Positions 1-11,183 of a DNA stretch of 64,000 bases are shown here, one piece after another. The notes below the pieces were generated by a model. It had not been told where the DNA came from. It saw nothing but the letters and a program-made list of their open reading frames with translations, and did not search any database. Each line of letters opens with the position of its first letter. Positions within the stretch are counted from its first letter, which is position 1. This stretch comes from Dactylonectria macrodidyma (Eukaryota > Ascomycota > Sordariomycetes > Hypocreales > Nectriaceae), in assembly GCA_020744425.1 (NCBI GenBank), contig JAGMUV010000007.1, positions 62,001 to 126,000 on the forward strand, given 5' to 3'. The translations under genes and the position numbers were made by a program.

Positions 1-342
1 GCGGTCGTCCTGTGGCAGTACGGCCAAGGCGCGCAGCTGGGGAAACTTCTGCCCGCCGAAGATGGCGTCGCCTGTCTGCGAAGCGGCCATGAGCCCGACG
101 GGCGTGCCGAGCGCGATGTGCATCTCGCCGTCGTTGACGAGCGACAAGCCCTCGGAGCCGCCGCCGCGCATGCTGAAGATGCCGACGCGGCTGCGGGGGC
201 CGCAGCGGTCGCAGAATTCCTGGGTCAGCCAGCACATGATGCGGTGGAAGTTGGCTTGCCCCCAGTCGCCCTGGAACTTCAGGTTGATGGACCGCGTGAT
301 GGCGGGACCCGGAACGAGGATTTTGCTTGCTGGCTCACCCAT
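1..342 (-). CDS. TAXI/NMT1-like solute-binding family protein, 3' part missing
   Basis: This frame stays open for 114 codons from an ATG at 342 and runs off the window edge. The start is the first ATG and is followed by residues GEPASKILVPGPAITRSINL. The segment GGGSEGLSLVNDGEMHIALG, followed by a stretch ending FPQLRALAVLP, resembles the core of TAXI-type (TRAP-associated extracytoplasmic immunogenic) binding proteins, in which a ligand-binding lobe ends in a 'LRAL' strand. No signal peptide is visible in the part present. In bacteria such proteins feed TRAP transporters; fungal homologues have no known transporter partner, so the role is open. The gene is divergent from the FAD monooxygenase that starts at 1002. 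The family call rests on motif recognition only. Confidence 0.5.
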   Translation of the reverse strand, partial: MGEPASKILVPGPAITRSINLKFQGDWGQANFHRIMCWLTQEFCDRCGPRSRVGIFSMRGGGSEGLSLVNDGEMHIALGTPVGLMAASQTGDAIFGGQKFPQLRALAVLPQDDR

Positions 343-1001
343 GATGGCTCTGGCTGGTGGTTTGTCAGTGTCCGAATCAGGAGTAGGTGGCAGGCGGCAG
401 GGGCAGGGGCAGAGGGTGTGTGTACGCTGTTTTCCTTTTTCCTAGGTATAGACAAGAACCGTCTCACTCGTTACAAGCCTATCTGGATACTTTGTTAGAG
501 TGTTTGCTGTGAAGGAAGCGGAGGCTGAAAGGTATGACAAACCACTAGGTCATCAATGACCGAGCTGGGCTCTTGAGTCGTCGTCCATATAAATCCAGGA
601 GGCCTGGGTCATGTAGGGTTATCAGTGGTGTCCGTATGGCATCGGACAGAGGATCGGAAGCCTCGGATGCACCCGCGCGCCTTGCGCCTTCTGAGCTTGC
701 GGAGTCTTGAAGTTAGGTACGGACTTACATAGGACCAATCCTTGAATCCCGCGGATGACTCTCAGCGGCACCACAATGCGGGAAGAGACGACGAACGCGG
801 GGAACGATAATGCGGGGAATGACAACGCGGGGCACTACACGACAACGCGGCGTCATGCATTTCGGAGTTCGACCTGATGACCCCAGATTCCAAATTGCCG
901 ACATGGGAAACCCGCTCAACGCCGCTCTAGAGCCGTTGAGGCTTGGCCAAGGGCTGGCGCGAGAAGATAGTTATTAGCCTTCTATCTATGTACATGTCAA
1001 C
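343..1001. other. Intergenic, divergent promoter region
   Basis: About 660 bases between two divergent genes. I see no gene here. It holds one small GC-rich minisatellite, listed separately. Confidence 0.6.
794..850. repeat. 15-bp minisatellite
   Basis: Imperfect tandem units of about 15 bp ending in AACGCGGGG or AATGCGGGG, seen at 794-802, 803-817, 818-832 and a diverged 833-850. It lies about 150 bp upstream of the monooxygenase start. Confidence 0.6.
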
Positions 1002-2713
1002 ATGGGCCAGGCTTGGCCTTCCCTCTCGCAATCGCGCCATCTTGCTCACTCTCCCCGACGATCAATAGGACAACAACACCAACATCAGTCAGTCATGGCT
1101 GCAGTCTCCGCACCAGATGCGGCTGCCACCGCCACGAGCAGCATGGCCGAAACTACCACCAATACCAAAGTAGATAGAAACACTAATTCCCTGCTGTCGT
1201 CGTCGTCGTCCTCCTCCTCCTCCTCTTACCGAGTGATTATCGCGGGCGCTGGGCCGGTGGGCCTGTTCCTGGCCCTCAAACTCGCCACGTCCGGCATCAA
1301 CGTCGACCTGCTCGAGAGGCTGCCTGGCCTCAGCGCCGCCCCTCGAGCAGCGGGATACTACGGCGGGGCCGTTCTCGCGCTCAAGGACGCGGGACTGCTG
1401 CACCTGGCGGCGCAGCATGGATACGTGGCCAAGGCGCTGGGGTGGCGGGCCGAAGTGCAGGACGACGGACAGGGAGGCAAGACATGGGGCCGGCTGCTGT
1501 GCTACATCCCGTTCGAGCACGGCAGCGTGGACCGGCCGGAACAGGGCATGGTGCTGCTGCCGCAGCCGGAGCTGTGCCGGCTGATGGAGGAGCAGATCCG
1601 CGCCCTCGACGGCCCGGACGTCGGCCGCGTCAACTTCCACTTCAACACCGAGCTCACCGGCGTGCCCGACCACCGCGACGGCGTTACGGTGACGGTGCGG
1701 CACCCGGACACAGGCATCGAGCGCACCATGCGCGGCACCCTCTTCGTCGGCGCCGACGGCGGCAAGTCCATCGCCCGAGACCGGCTCGGCATCCAGCTGC
1801 AGGGTCACACCTGGCCGGAGCGCATGATCGCCGCTGATGTGATGCTGCGCAACGTCGACCTGCCGCCCCTCGTCGAGGCCCATTTCGTCGTTCACCCCGT
1901 CTACTTCTCCATGGTCATCCCGCTCCAGCCGCCTATCGAGGGGGAGACGACCCTGTGGCGCTTCTCCATGGCGACAGACCCTACCGACACCTCATCTGAC
2001 GAGGAGCTGCTGCAGGAGAAGAACCTTGCGAGTATGTTTGAGCGCTATATGGTTGGGCCCAGGCCACTGCAGTACGAGGTGGTCCGCAAGACCGTGTACC
2101 GCCTCCACCAGCGCCTGGCGAACACCATGGCGACCGGACGGTGTGCTTTGGCCGGCGATGCGGCGCATTTGAACAACGTACGTGCCGTCCTGTTGCACTG
2201 TGCTCTGCACACTATCATGTTTCCTTTTCCCCCTTTTCATCTATCCTCCCGAACCATCACTTCTGCTGGCATACTGACCACCCTTCTCTCCAGCCCGTCG
2301 GCGCCCTCGGCCTCACCACAGGGATCCTCGACGGCGAAGCCCTGGCCGCCACCATCAAGATGATCCTGCATGAGGGTAGCCCCCTCTCGCTGCTTGGCAC
2401 CTACTCAGACGAGCGCCGGCAGGTGTTCCAGTCGTTCGTGTCGCCCACCAGCACCGCGAACAAGCTGCGCATCCAACAGGACCCTGCCGCGGCCGACGGC
2501 GACTGGCTGGTGCGCGCGATGCGGAACCCGACGCCCACCGTGCTGCGCGAGTTCATCATGCCCTACATGACGGTGTGGAGGACGGACATGCGCGCGGCAG
2601 TGGCCGCCCAAGTGGCGAGGGACGCGCCCACACCAGGACCGCATCACGACGAGGGCCATGGCGCACACAATGCCAAGGCTCAGTTCGCGCATGTAGAGGA
2701 CGTAAATGTGTGA
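1002..2713 (+). CDS. FAD-dependent aromatic monooxygenase (PF01494 type)
   Basis: A class A flavoprotein monooxygenase that would hydroxylate an aromatic or similar substrate using NAD(P)H. Exons are 1002-2177 and 2294-2713, and the 116-nt intron fits GT...CAG and keeps phase 0, giving 531 aa. Visible motifs are the FAD-binding GAGPVG at residues 82-87, the DG motif (GADGGKS) in the middle, and the GD motif AGDAAHLNN joined across the intron to PVGALGLTTGILDG. The first 75 residues are low complexity with ten serines in a row. A second in-frame ATG at 1095 would give 500 aa and is equally plausible. Salicylate or phenol hydroxylase-like substrates are likely, but the exact one cannot be read. 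No frame damage is seen. Confidence 0.9.
1197..1226 (+). repeat. Serine codon microsatellite (TCG/TCC)n
   Basis: Ten serine codons in a row inside the N-terminal tail of the monooxygenase, written as a TCG run followed by a TCC run. It precedes the FAD domain and is probably variable in length between strains. Confidence 0.85.
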
Positions 2714-2853
2714 AGGAGTGGTTGCGAAGATGCAGGATGCGAGGCAGTTGAGAGTGAATATCATCACGCGTCATCTCCTGAGAATCATTCAAGACTCCCC
2801 GAGTACCATGGCCTAGGCTCTCGTCATTAGTCTGCCCTTTGATCGGTCGCATA

Positions 2854-3640
2854 TTAAGCTACAACATGAGTCACATAACCGTTTTTGGATGCCTGCCCCC
2901 CCCCTTTGGGAAATACTAGAAGGGGAAGAGGAGCCGCAATGGTCCTCGCTTGCATCACCGTGAAGTCAGCAACCTGTTGACGGGTCATGGGCCCATAGAG
3001 GACACAGACAGCTATCTGATGACCCAGTTGGGTGGGCTGGCATGTCCCTCTGTCAATCAACTCGTGTGTGAAGTCGACCCAGCGTTGACTGACCCTCCTG
3101 AGCGGCTTCTCCCACCAAGGCTTGATCCACGGACTTAGGCCCCACTTGTGACAAGCGCTCAGCCCCGCTGCGTGGTGGTAGAATCGTTGGCTGCCGTCTG
3201 CGGCTGGTGTATGGGACATGCGTTTGATTAAGGTCGGTGAGAATTGCTTGGGCTTCAGCCCATAGAGGGGTCTCTATGCCGTAGTTGGACTGAGTGAAAA
3301 GGGGACAAGCTCCTAAGTGTAAGACAGTGCGGAGGAACTGCTTAGGTATGCTTAGCGCCATCACGTTTTCCTAGTGGGCGCATATCGACATGATGGTCTT
3401 GTAATATGTGTCAATACAGGCGTCGATATAGAAGTCAAGGTCCTTCAGCTTCTCATATCCATCGAGAGACCACATGAAGTTATGCCAAGGGAACCTGGAA
3501 GTTCTTTTGGTGCCTTCCAATCCGCAAAACATCGTACTCAGCCCGTTCTCTCCACTTTGAGTCTGTCTAGTGTGCACTCTCCATGCAAGGTATCCCCGTC
3601 CAAAAACCTCTGGTACTCGAAGACTGAATGTCGTCTTGGA
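2854..3640 (-). pseudogene. Decayed coding region, unidentified
   Basis: Reading the minus strand from about 3640, one frame stays coding-like for over 100 codons (for example WHNFMWSLDGYEKLKDLDFY). It crosses a single in-frame TAG near 3368, continues (GACPLFTQSNYGIETPLWAE) and then shifts frame near 3215 into a further 120-codon stretch. The composition looks like real protein and the breaks are few, so I read it as a recently inactivated gene fragment. I do not recognise the family. It could also be chance open frames in a moderately GC-rich stretch. Confidence 0.3.
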
Positions 3641-4437
3641 AGAAGAATTCTCTGGTGCTTTGGATAGCTTCTCGTCATATATCTGAATCCCGGAGGCGCC
3701 ACTTCAAGTCATACTTTAAACGATAACTTTACACACTTGTCTTACTGCTCTCAATTCTATGTCATCATAAATGACAGACAGTGGAACTGCTGGAAAGCTC
3801 ATATAGCATTGACATAATCTTAACATGAATGTCTAAATAAGATATATTTTTAGAAGGTTACTCTTACTATAATAACTATTGTATATTATTTAATACTTCA
3901 AATAAACATTTAAAGTATTTATTTTAGTTACCTCAAATATTTCTATTATAAATTCAATAAAAAGCATTTAATAGTAAGTACCCCTGCTTTTTAACTTCAT
4001 ATGTATTACCCCTCCTCCTTTCTGGCAAGTTCCAAATCTGTGTGGCCCACATCGCGCACAACAACGAAGGAAAGAATGCCGCGGAATTCTGTCTTTCCGA
4101 GCCAGCCCGTGCCGCGAAAAGGCCCCTCAGCGTCTCCGGGTAACCACGACTTGCCCCATTTGGGATCCTTTACATGCTAGTCGCGGAGTGTCATACATTA
4201 CTGACTGCGGGAAACGAGCTCCCAGTGTTCTGGCTAGCACGGCCATGAGCTAGAAAAGCAGGATTTATCTGCCTCGATGAGTCGACCTTGAGATTAATTG
4301 TCCCAACAACCAACTTCGACGTCACGCTAAGTCACACCTCAAAATGGCATCTAGCGCAATAAACAGCTTCTGCTAGCAGGAATACCCTTAGTATATAAGC
4401 ATATTTATTTAGCACTTTTATAGAGATAGCCTCACTA
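3641..4437. other. Intergenic, AT-rich
   Basis: Strongly AT-rich from about 3700 to 4000 and mixed afterwards. Every frame is dense with stops. No gene is seen. The composition suggests old, mutated repeat DNA. Confidence 0.5.
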
Positions 4438-4575
4438 GCTATTAACACACTTAGTTACATTAAATCTACTATTCCACTATTACTAGACCGTGACTTACAT
4501 TACTTACTACGGCGTCCTGATCCAGTAGATTAAAACACGTTACGCACTTGGGCGTACCCTAGAGCCCTAGTGTAA
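4438..4575 (-). repeat. Decayed dispersed repeat, copy 1 (inverted relative to 13567-13692)
   Basis: The reverse complement of this segment matches 13567-13692. The best block, about 70 bp, is nearly colinear (both contain AGTAATGTAAGT and GTCTAGTAATAGT), and similarity weakens further out. Several differences are C/T or G/A changes, as repeat-induced point mutation would leave. No open frame is present in either copy. Confidence 0.6.
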
Positions 4576-4810
4576 GCCTCACCGTCACACTTGCAATATA
4601 ACAATGTCCTCCAATCTATCTTTCTCCTTGTCACTTATAAACTTTTCTTCAATCAAGCTCTTTACTCTAACTTTGTCTAGTTCCTGATCTGGTAATCTGA
4701 GTGCCACTCCCAACCCGACTCTTTGAAAATGTGGTACGGTCTTGAACAGACCCGAATCTGTTTCTGCTTGTATTAAAACTAAGAAAAGTGGCCCGATTAG
4801 AAGGTCCGGG

Positions 4811-5404
4811 TTATCTGATGGATTGATGTCTCTTTATCCATCCTAGGGGTATCACAACCAAGTCCTCCAGATCGATAGCGTTGGACTTCGCCAGGTGGTC
4901 ATAGTCTGGTAGGCCGTATCTTGCTGAATCCCAAAACACTGTGATGCGGAAGACAGCTTCACCTTCGCGAAAACACAGGAAGTGCTTCACGTATTTTTGA
5001 TATAGTCGTAGTTTGGTGACGGATAAGTGCATCCAACCACCAGTCACTTTACCAAAAGCATTCCCAGTACTTTCAACATTGACTCCAGCACCTTGGACTA
5101 CTGCGAGCTCCTCTATAGTACCAAACCAGTCACTTGCGTAGTCAATGGCTGATTTCACAGAGGCCCAAGACCAGCTCGGTGCGGTGTAAGCACTTGGGGC
5201 GCCACCGAGGGGATAATGTCGGTCAACATTCCAGCACAGACCCCGAAGCAGATCTTCCGTCCATAGCCCAGCGAGATAGGAGTTGTCTGGCACAGACCGA
5301 TCTTCGTTGGACGTACCGTTGAGGGCGAAACGAGCAGCTAGCCCTGCCATGGCTGGAAGTTTGTCGTCTTCCTTAACGATTATGTAAACGCACCCTATTA
5401 GCAA
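4811..5404 (-). pseudogene. HET-domain protein, C-terminal remnant
   Basis: The frame encodes the region that follows the HET domain in fungal incompatibility proteins: DKLPAMAGLA, then SYLAGLWTEDLLRGLCW, then YTAPSWSWASVKSAI, then a GKVTGGWMHL segment. It is clearly related to the C-terminal half of the gene at 28810-30933. No HET domain can be found upstream (5405-5580), where a splice-acceptor-like CTAATAG sits directly before the open part. The gene therefore lacks its N-terminal two thirds. The matching N-terminal half of a similar gene lies on the same strand at 12370-13265. Confidence 0.75.
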
Positions 5405-5579
5405 TTACGTGAATAATTATCAGTTAGCAGCCAATATGGTGTACGGTATTGTAAATACGGACCCCTACGCAGAACTATAGAGATTAATCAGGGCCCCTAC
5501 TTTCGCGGGATCTCCACTTACGAAAACTCCTAACCTTCACATACATAACCTCCCGTAAAGATCTATGGCGCGGCTTCCA

Positions 5580-5960
5580 CTATTCTGAATCGCAGACCGG
5601 CGTGACCGCCAAAGACTGAACTGGTCTTACAAGAGACCGCATTTCTCGTAACGACTCCTGTGTGGAGGCGAGGTACATGATGCTTTGAGTCGTGTGCGGG
5701 TAATCTTCTCTAAGAATACGCCGGCGAAGATCTAGAGCAGTCTTATGAAGCACTCCAGCCTCGTCGTATCGGCCCTGTGCGTGGAACATCGCCGCGAGAG
5801 ACGCCATGCTCCTGATCGTATCCGGGTGCTTCTTCCCAACCACCTCCCGTCCGAGATCCAGTGCGCGATCCTTCAACGTCTCAGCCTCGTCGTATCGGCC
5901 CTGCGGTTCGCTACAGGACGGTTCTTAGATGCTCTGGCTCTTCGAACCCCATCACGCCTC
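5580..5960 (-). pseudogene. TPR-repeat (kinesin-light-chain/NLR-type) protein fragment
   Basis: Two adjacent 42-residue tetratricopeptide units are readable, each containing QGRYDEAE or QGRYDEAG, then a long helix, then HPDTIRS or a diverged YPHTTQS. The DNA segment coding 'GRYDEA' recurs exactly 126 bp apart (5759 and 5885). A third, upstream unit (PEHLRTV) is in another frame, so a 1-nt shift separates them. Such 42-aa arrays form the sensor ends of fungal NB-ARC/TPR proteins. No NB-ARC domain is present here, so this is only a remnant. Confidence 0.65.
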
Positions 5961-7157
5961 CAAGTCAAGACCACATCGACTTTATGAGGTTCCTTCTCTC
6001 TCGCGGTGGCGAGTACGAACGTTACGTAGATGAACCTCCGGACTAATAACTAAGAACCTCGTACTAAGGCACAGCAGAATCCTTCACGTTACTATAATCG
6101 CATCTTTTCCCTGACTATTATAACGATACACTCTATACACGCCTGCTCTGCGGTTTATAGATCGCAATCAACCCCTAGCGTACTGCTAAAGAATTCCGAG
6201 TCTCTTTATAGCAGCGTGGCGAAATTAGCGGAAAAGATGTAATAGAATCCGAGGAATTTCACCTACCTATCCTCAACCTCGCATTATTAGGCCTAAGCGT
6301 CCGGCTTCAAAGTCCTGCTGCCGTCCATAATATACCTGACTAGCAGAGCCTAGTGTACTTAGTCCTATCACGATCCTAACTGGCTTTGGGTATTTCGCCG
6401 CTACCCTTATTAGATACGTTATATATCAAATCCGCCTGCACAGGTCAGATAGCAATGGCCATACCTCTCTTCTGCGTTATTATTAGCACTTTAGAAGGCG
6501 TAGGACATATTGAAAGTTACTAGAAACTGATAGTAGGAAATGCGGTGCAGCTGTGGGCTGAAACTGCTAGAGGAGTAGGCGTGGACGTTAAGTGATATGG
6601 CTATGCTGAACAGGCGGATTTCGAAGTCAGATCTTAACATAATTGGTTTCACCTAGAGTTAAAAACATAGATGACAGGGTTGACCCGGTTAGAACACGTT
6701 TTTATAGGCTCGCAAGTGGACGATTTAGATTTGTTATAGAATGGACCTATTACTAGTAACCCGGGCCATGATACCTTTGCTAGAAGCCAGAGGAATCGTG
6801 GAATTCCTGGGTCTTGGGTGGAGGACAATCTTTCCAAACGGTTTTGCTTCTGCGATTAATAATAATAAAATATCCTAGTTGTCAATCTACACGAACAATG
6901 CAATTCGTTGCAGTCTACTCCCTTGTAGTTGAGGTACGGAGGTGGTGTATTAGTACGCTATATGAAGGTTCGGGGAATGTCTAGAGCGAGAATGGGGCTA
7001 GTTGATAGTTGAAAATAGAAACCAAGTTGAACGTCAATTGTTGACACAACTTTCAAGAAAATTGAAATCGCAGGCCGCTCTTTTAAACCACGTGGAGCGT
7101 TAATTTTCTATGATGTTTTCTTACCTTGGTAGGAGTGGTCACTATGAGAATAGTATT
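5961..7157. other. Intergenic, no recognisable gene
   Basis: About 1.2 kb with short, stop-rich frames and many TA dinucleotides, most obviously at 6040-6650. I see no gene, only what could be an old mutated insertion. Confidence 0.45.
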
Positions 7158-7215
7158 CTGATGGATCCGATACGGTCAATTCGATCAGGGCAATAGTGTT
7201 CAATACGATGAGGAG
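7158..7215 (+). repeat. 58-bp dispersed repeat, copy 1
   Basis: Matches 22260-22317 at about 52 of 58 positions in direct orientation, sharing GATGGATCCGATA, GGTCAATTCGAT and AATACGATG blocks. Both copies keep an open frame containing VNSIRAIV and NTM, so it may derive from a coding sequence. Neither lies in a recognisable gene. Confidence 0.6.
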
Positions 7216-7954
7216 CCCAGTCCCAAATCAGGCTTGCCACTTCTAATTACCGACCATAAACACCTTGGGTCATACAAAGTCAGGGAATCGTTTTGAATCC
7301 CTTCCTCAATACATTCTATTTAGCCTTCGTATATAGAAGAGCCTAGGGAGTGGACCGCCGAAGGGGGCGTCGCCACTGGATGTAGGTTGTGATTTACCAG
7401 TAGGAACTTGACCAAAGGGCTTAGTCGTGAATCAAATTCAACATATGGATCCATGTCTCTTTACCGAGCTTCTGGGCTCTTTGAGAGGTGTATTCGTATT
7501 AGGAATGAAACCAAGGGGATGGATGACAGCAGGCGTTGTAATGCTGACACGGACCTTTTATCAGACAGTATGGATTAGTGGGAACGGCTTGGTGACGATA
7601 GGAGATCTTGTCTGTTTTATTTGCTAGGGAGGAAGGCCAGCTATTTATCCCTAGGGATCCTGATCCAGATGTCGGATCTGACCGATCTAGGTGCCGGATT
7701 GGTTTGCCTCGGCCATTAGGTTTGAAGGAATTGTGGTCACATTCCTAGTCTGGGTCCGAAGGAACAGTCTAGACTCGAAGCCACAGGCCTGTTCGAAGAC
7801 AGGGTTTTCCTAGCATACCTGTTCCGTCTGACACCTTTCATGATGAGAGACGCGCCTGTGCTCATCTGGCCCTCAGTTCTGTCATTGCTGTGCCAGCCTT
7901 CAACAGGGAGAAGAGCAACTTTAGTACGTTACAACGGTCATAAGTAGTCTGTAT
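7216..7954. other. Intergenic, nothing recognised
   Basis: An ATG-started frame of about 65 codons at 7427-7627 has no family resemblance that I can see. No other signal was found. Confidence 0.45.
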
Positions 7955-9311
7955 TTACACCTGAGTCAGCTCGATATCGCTACCGTCACCAACGCTCACG
8001 TCTTCCCTATCCGTACTGTGACTTTCAGCGTTTGCATCGGGCTTCCCCCTTCTCGGAGCGGGGGCGTTTCCCTCCTGGCCGGTTGCTTGGAAATTGTTAT
8101 CCGTCTCGCCGCCATTCCGGGTGTTTCGTAATCTCCTAAAATTTCCCTTGTCCGTTCTTTGTTCCGAATGGATATTTGAGGGCCCGTTGGGTGTCGGGTA
8201 TGATGATAAGGAGCGACCCTGGAGAAGTCGAAGGTACGGTCGAAGGCTGGGCAAACAGGCGATAATGAGGCAAAAGTTGATATCAATGGCTACCATGAGC
8301 TCTATTGGTCAGAGAAGCCTGTGTTAGTTTCGTGAGCCGGCATATGATATCGAACTACATACCAACTTGTGTTAGGGACCCCCCAAACTTGTTGGCAAGA
8401 TTGACGAAAAAGCGTGCTAGGGTCGCAGTGAGGTTGACCAAGCCAAGCCCAAAAGTGAAATAGATACCGAACCTCTGCAGTCTTCTCATCTGGAGACCGC
8501 GTATAATGAGGAATGGGACGATGAAAACTAGGGCTGTTAGGATTGCTACGAAGAAGTCGGCATCGGCCTCAAGGAGAGCGTACTAAGAACATCTGAAACA
8601 AAGTGAAAAGCCCATACAACGAAGTATGAGGTAACTATAGCATCAAAACTGCACATATCGGGGCCGATTGTCCTACTCCCATTGTATGAGTTTGTCTCTA
8701 GATATCGGGCGAGGGTCGTCAAGCCATAAAAGAGCACATACCATTGCCTCTCGAGAGGCAGACAAATGAAAAGAGAGACACCGGTCGAGACAAAAAACGC
8801 GATGACGACGAATACTGAAACAAACCAAACCGCGATCCAAGGGAACCTAAAAACACGGGAAGTAATCTGGAAATAAAAGAGCAAGATGCTAGCTTTGCAG
8901 AGGTAAGCTGCTGGCAAGAAGGTGATGTTGGCAATCCAGGCTAGCTGCCGAGCAATGTTAACAATCCAGCCGACACGCTACTCTTGCCAGTGCGCGTACT
9001 TTGTAGGTCATTTCTAAATCACCCTGACCGAGTTCCACACCCTCAAAGCCGACCGTGACGTCCGGGTTGAGCACATCAAGTTTAAAGAAAAATATATCGA
9101 TTGATGAAGTGGCCACAGTAGCGAGCCAAGCCAGGCAGAGAGTAAAGTCACCCGGGGTAAGGCTCTGCCTCATAATCCCCAGCCTGAGATAGACCCGTGC
9201 CATGATCAGGCCTGCTGCAATGGAAATAAGGAACCATTGTGCTGCCTGGAGTAATATGTCAGCTGGAACCGGATTGCTGCTTGGATCGACTGAGAGGACT
9301 GACGAGAACAC
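7955..9311 (-). pseudogene. Fungal rhodopsin/PTH11-like seven-helix membrane protein, probably broken
   Basis: Four exons can be joined in family order: up to 9311-9000, 8944-8742, 8672-8363 and 8301-7955. The introns are 55, 69 and 61 nt with good GTATGT-like donors in the last two. Hydrophobic helices follow one another (QAAQWFLISIAAGLIMA, TLCLAWLATVATSSI, ITFLPAAYLCKASILLFYFQ, WFVSVFVVIAFFVSTG, VVWAFHFVSDVL, FFVAILTALVFIVPFLII, IYFTFGLGLVNLTATLARFF), ending in the LPSLRP stretch typical of the family. Two faults are visible. Exon 3 is one base out of phase between SDVL and FFVAIL (near 8590-8610). The N-terminal frame also has no ATG before its upstream stop. The tail is polar and cytoplasmic. 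Members act as plasma-membrane sensors or receptors. Confidence 0.7.
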
Positions 9312-10217
9312 TTGCTCCTGATATGCCTGACATGATGACGACGGATGCGCACACTCTCCAGACAGAGAGGATAGAGTAGAAGAGGGGAGGTTTCAATTTC
9401 ACGGATTCCTAATAAGAACCCGGGGGATATATAAACCTGATCCAGGGGTCTATCCCTTGAACGAGCTGAGAACTGAGCCGGTGATGAAACCCTTACTTGG
9501 TTCCGTTGAAGAGAGGAACTAAAAAGCGCCACCACGTCCCATCACACCGTGCAGGAACGTAGGAAAAATGAATCCAGCCTAGCAGGCCTGGTGTGGTTGC
9601 TCGGATAGAGCGGTTGGAGAGACTGCAACCTCTCACTTTAGTACGTGGCCAATGGGAGGGAACTGTTTCAGCCGTTGGTCTCGTGGCGCTGTAATATGCG
9701 ACCTTGCTTGTTAGAGCAAGTCTAAAGCGATATTTGGGCCTAACTTCTGGTCGAGACTTGACAAACACAGCCATGTCTGGGTAAAGCGGACTCGTGAAGA
9801 TTCCATCACCTTGTGCCATTGTCAAAGTAGACAGCTGGATGATAATCTACGGCGCAATCTCCCCCGCTACCTACTATACCCAAATCTGTAACATTAGGAA
9901 TTGGGCATTATTCAAGTACTTTAGGACCTAAGCGCGCCCAAAATCCCATCTTCCAAAATGAAAAAAATACCAACGTGCCGCAGTTTGCGACTGAACCAGG
10001 AGGGTGTTGGGGTAGCGTAAGGCTAACGTATTAGCCCTGTTGGCCCTGAACCTTCGGCACCCCTGATCCTTCTTCTCGGGGGCCCAACTCCGCCCGGCTG
10101 TACCAAGCGATGACCCCTTGGCATCCCCTCCCCTGCCCCCGCTGTTGAATTGGTCGTTCACAAGTCTCGGAGGAGGGGAATTTCTCGAACTATTATCAAT
10201 CGGTCTACAGGCCACAC
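9312..10217. other. Intergenic, nothing recognised
   Basis: A minus-strand frame at 9493-9825 is open but starts at a non-ATG codon and resembles no family. The missing first exon of the rhodopsin-like gene may lie between 9320 and 9550. Confidence 0.4.
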
Positions 10218-10433
10218 GGATCTCAAAGGTTCAATGCATTAGTGGCTCCATTAGGTAGAAGTTACCTGGACACTGCTACGGTCTCCAGTGAGCTATAGGT
10301 ACCAGTACCTGATGTCAAAGATATAACTTGCAGCTGACCCATTTATACCTGCGATTCTCCTGCTCTTCTATGGAAGAAGAGGTATCAATTCTGCATACTA
10401 ATGCAGGGCTAATGCATTGAACCTTTGACATCC
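10218..10433. mobile_element. MITE-like element with 25-bp terminal inverted repeats
   Basis: The left end (10218-10242) and the reverse complement of the right end (10409-10433) agree over 25 bp with one mismatch, containing TCAAAGGTTCAATGCATTAG. The whole unit is 216 bp with no coding capacity, which is the form of a miniature inverted-repeat transposable element. A smaller palindrome (TGCATACTAATGCA) sits just inside the right end. I could not see a clear target-site duplication. Confidence 0.6.
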
Positions 10434-11183
10434 TTGCGGCCTGTATTTTGAGCGGCATGTCGGTAAATTATGACAGACTTAGCCTACTAAGAAACGAACC
10501 GCTCATATGCTGGCGGCCAGACCGAACCAAGCCATTACTACAAAATATCCATCCTGAAATTCATTTCGTAAAACTAGACTATCAATTCATACACCTGTTC
10601 TATGTACGAGTTATCATACGCCTCCAAGAACCCCTTCTTAATTGATCCCCGCGACCCTTGTCTTGAATTGCACCTCGAACCTATCGTGGATTCTGCTCGC
10701 TTGTACACGATACACCCAAGGTACCAATATTCCATTGCATATAGCATAAAACCAATCTTCCTCCACGCTTCGAATAACGTCGCATGCTCTAGCTCTTAGA
10801 GGCTTCCCATGTGCTTACGGCTCAGCCAGGCTTGTCGCCAATTTCCAAGGTCGTGGCGGATGGGCGACGCCTAGTTCCAAGAGCTAGGTCCGCCATGGTG
10901 ATGGAATATGAGGCTATGGAAAGCTACATTTGTATAAGCACCTGGATATGCTGAATCTTGTTGAAATGGAGATTTTGGAAGCACGGAATCTTGGTACTCC
11001 ATGTCCAGCCGGCCCTGCGCTCCTTGTCGAATCCGTCGTGTTAGCAAGCTGTGTATCCGTGGATCTTGCGCGGAACGGACTTGTTCGTTTAGTATCACTA
11101 CCGTGGTGAACTCCCTCCACAAGGTGTGAGCCACGTCGTATTATCGCCGTAGTTTGAGACGTGATATGTTCTCCTCTTCACAT
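10434..11183. other. Intergenic or decayed 3' end of the upstream gene
   Basis: A minus-strand frame at 10871-11134 (TTVVILNEQVRSAQDPRIHS) could be a further frame-shifted piece of the F-box-like relic at 11184-12141. Nothing else is recognised. Confidence 0.3.

Noticed and set aside
1089..1895. 268-codon minus-strand open frame
   Set aside because: It lies antisense to the well-supported FAD monooxygenase in GC-rich sequence, and no family pattern is visible.
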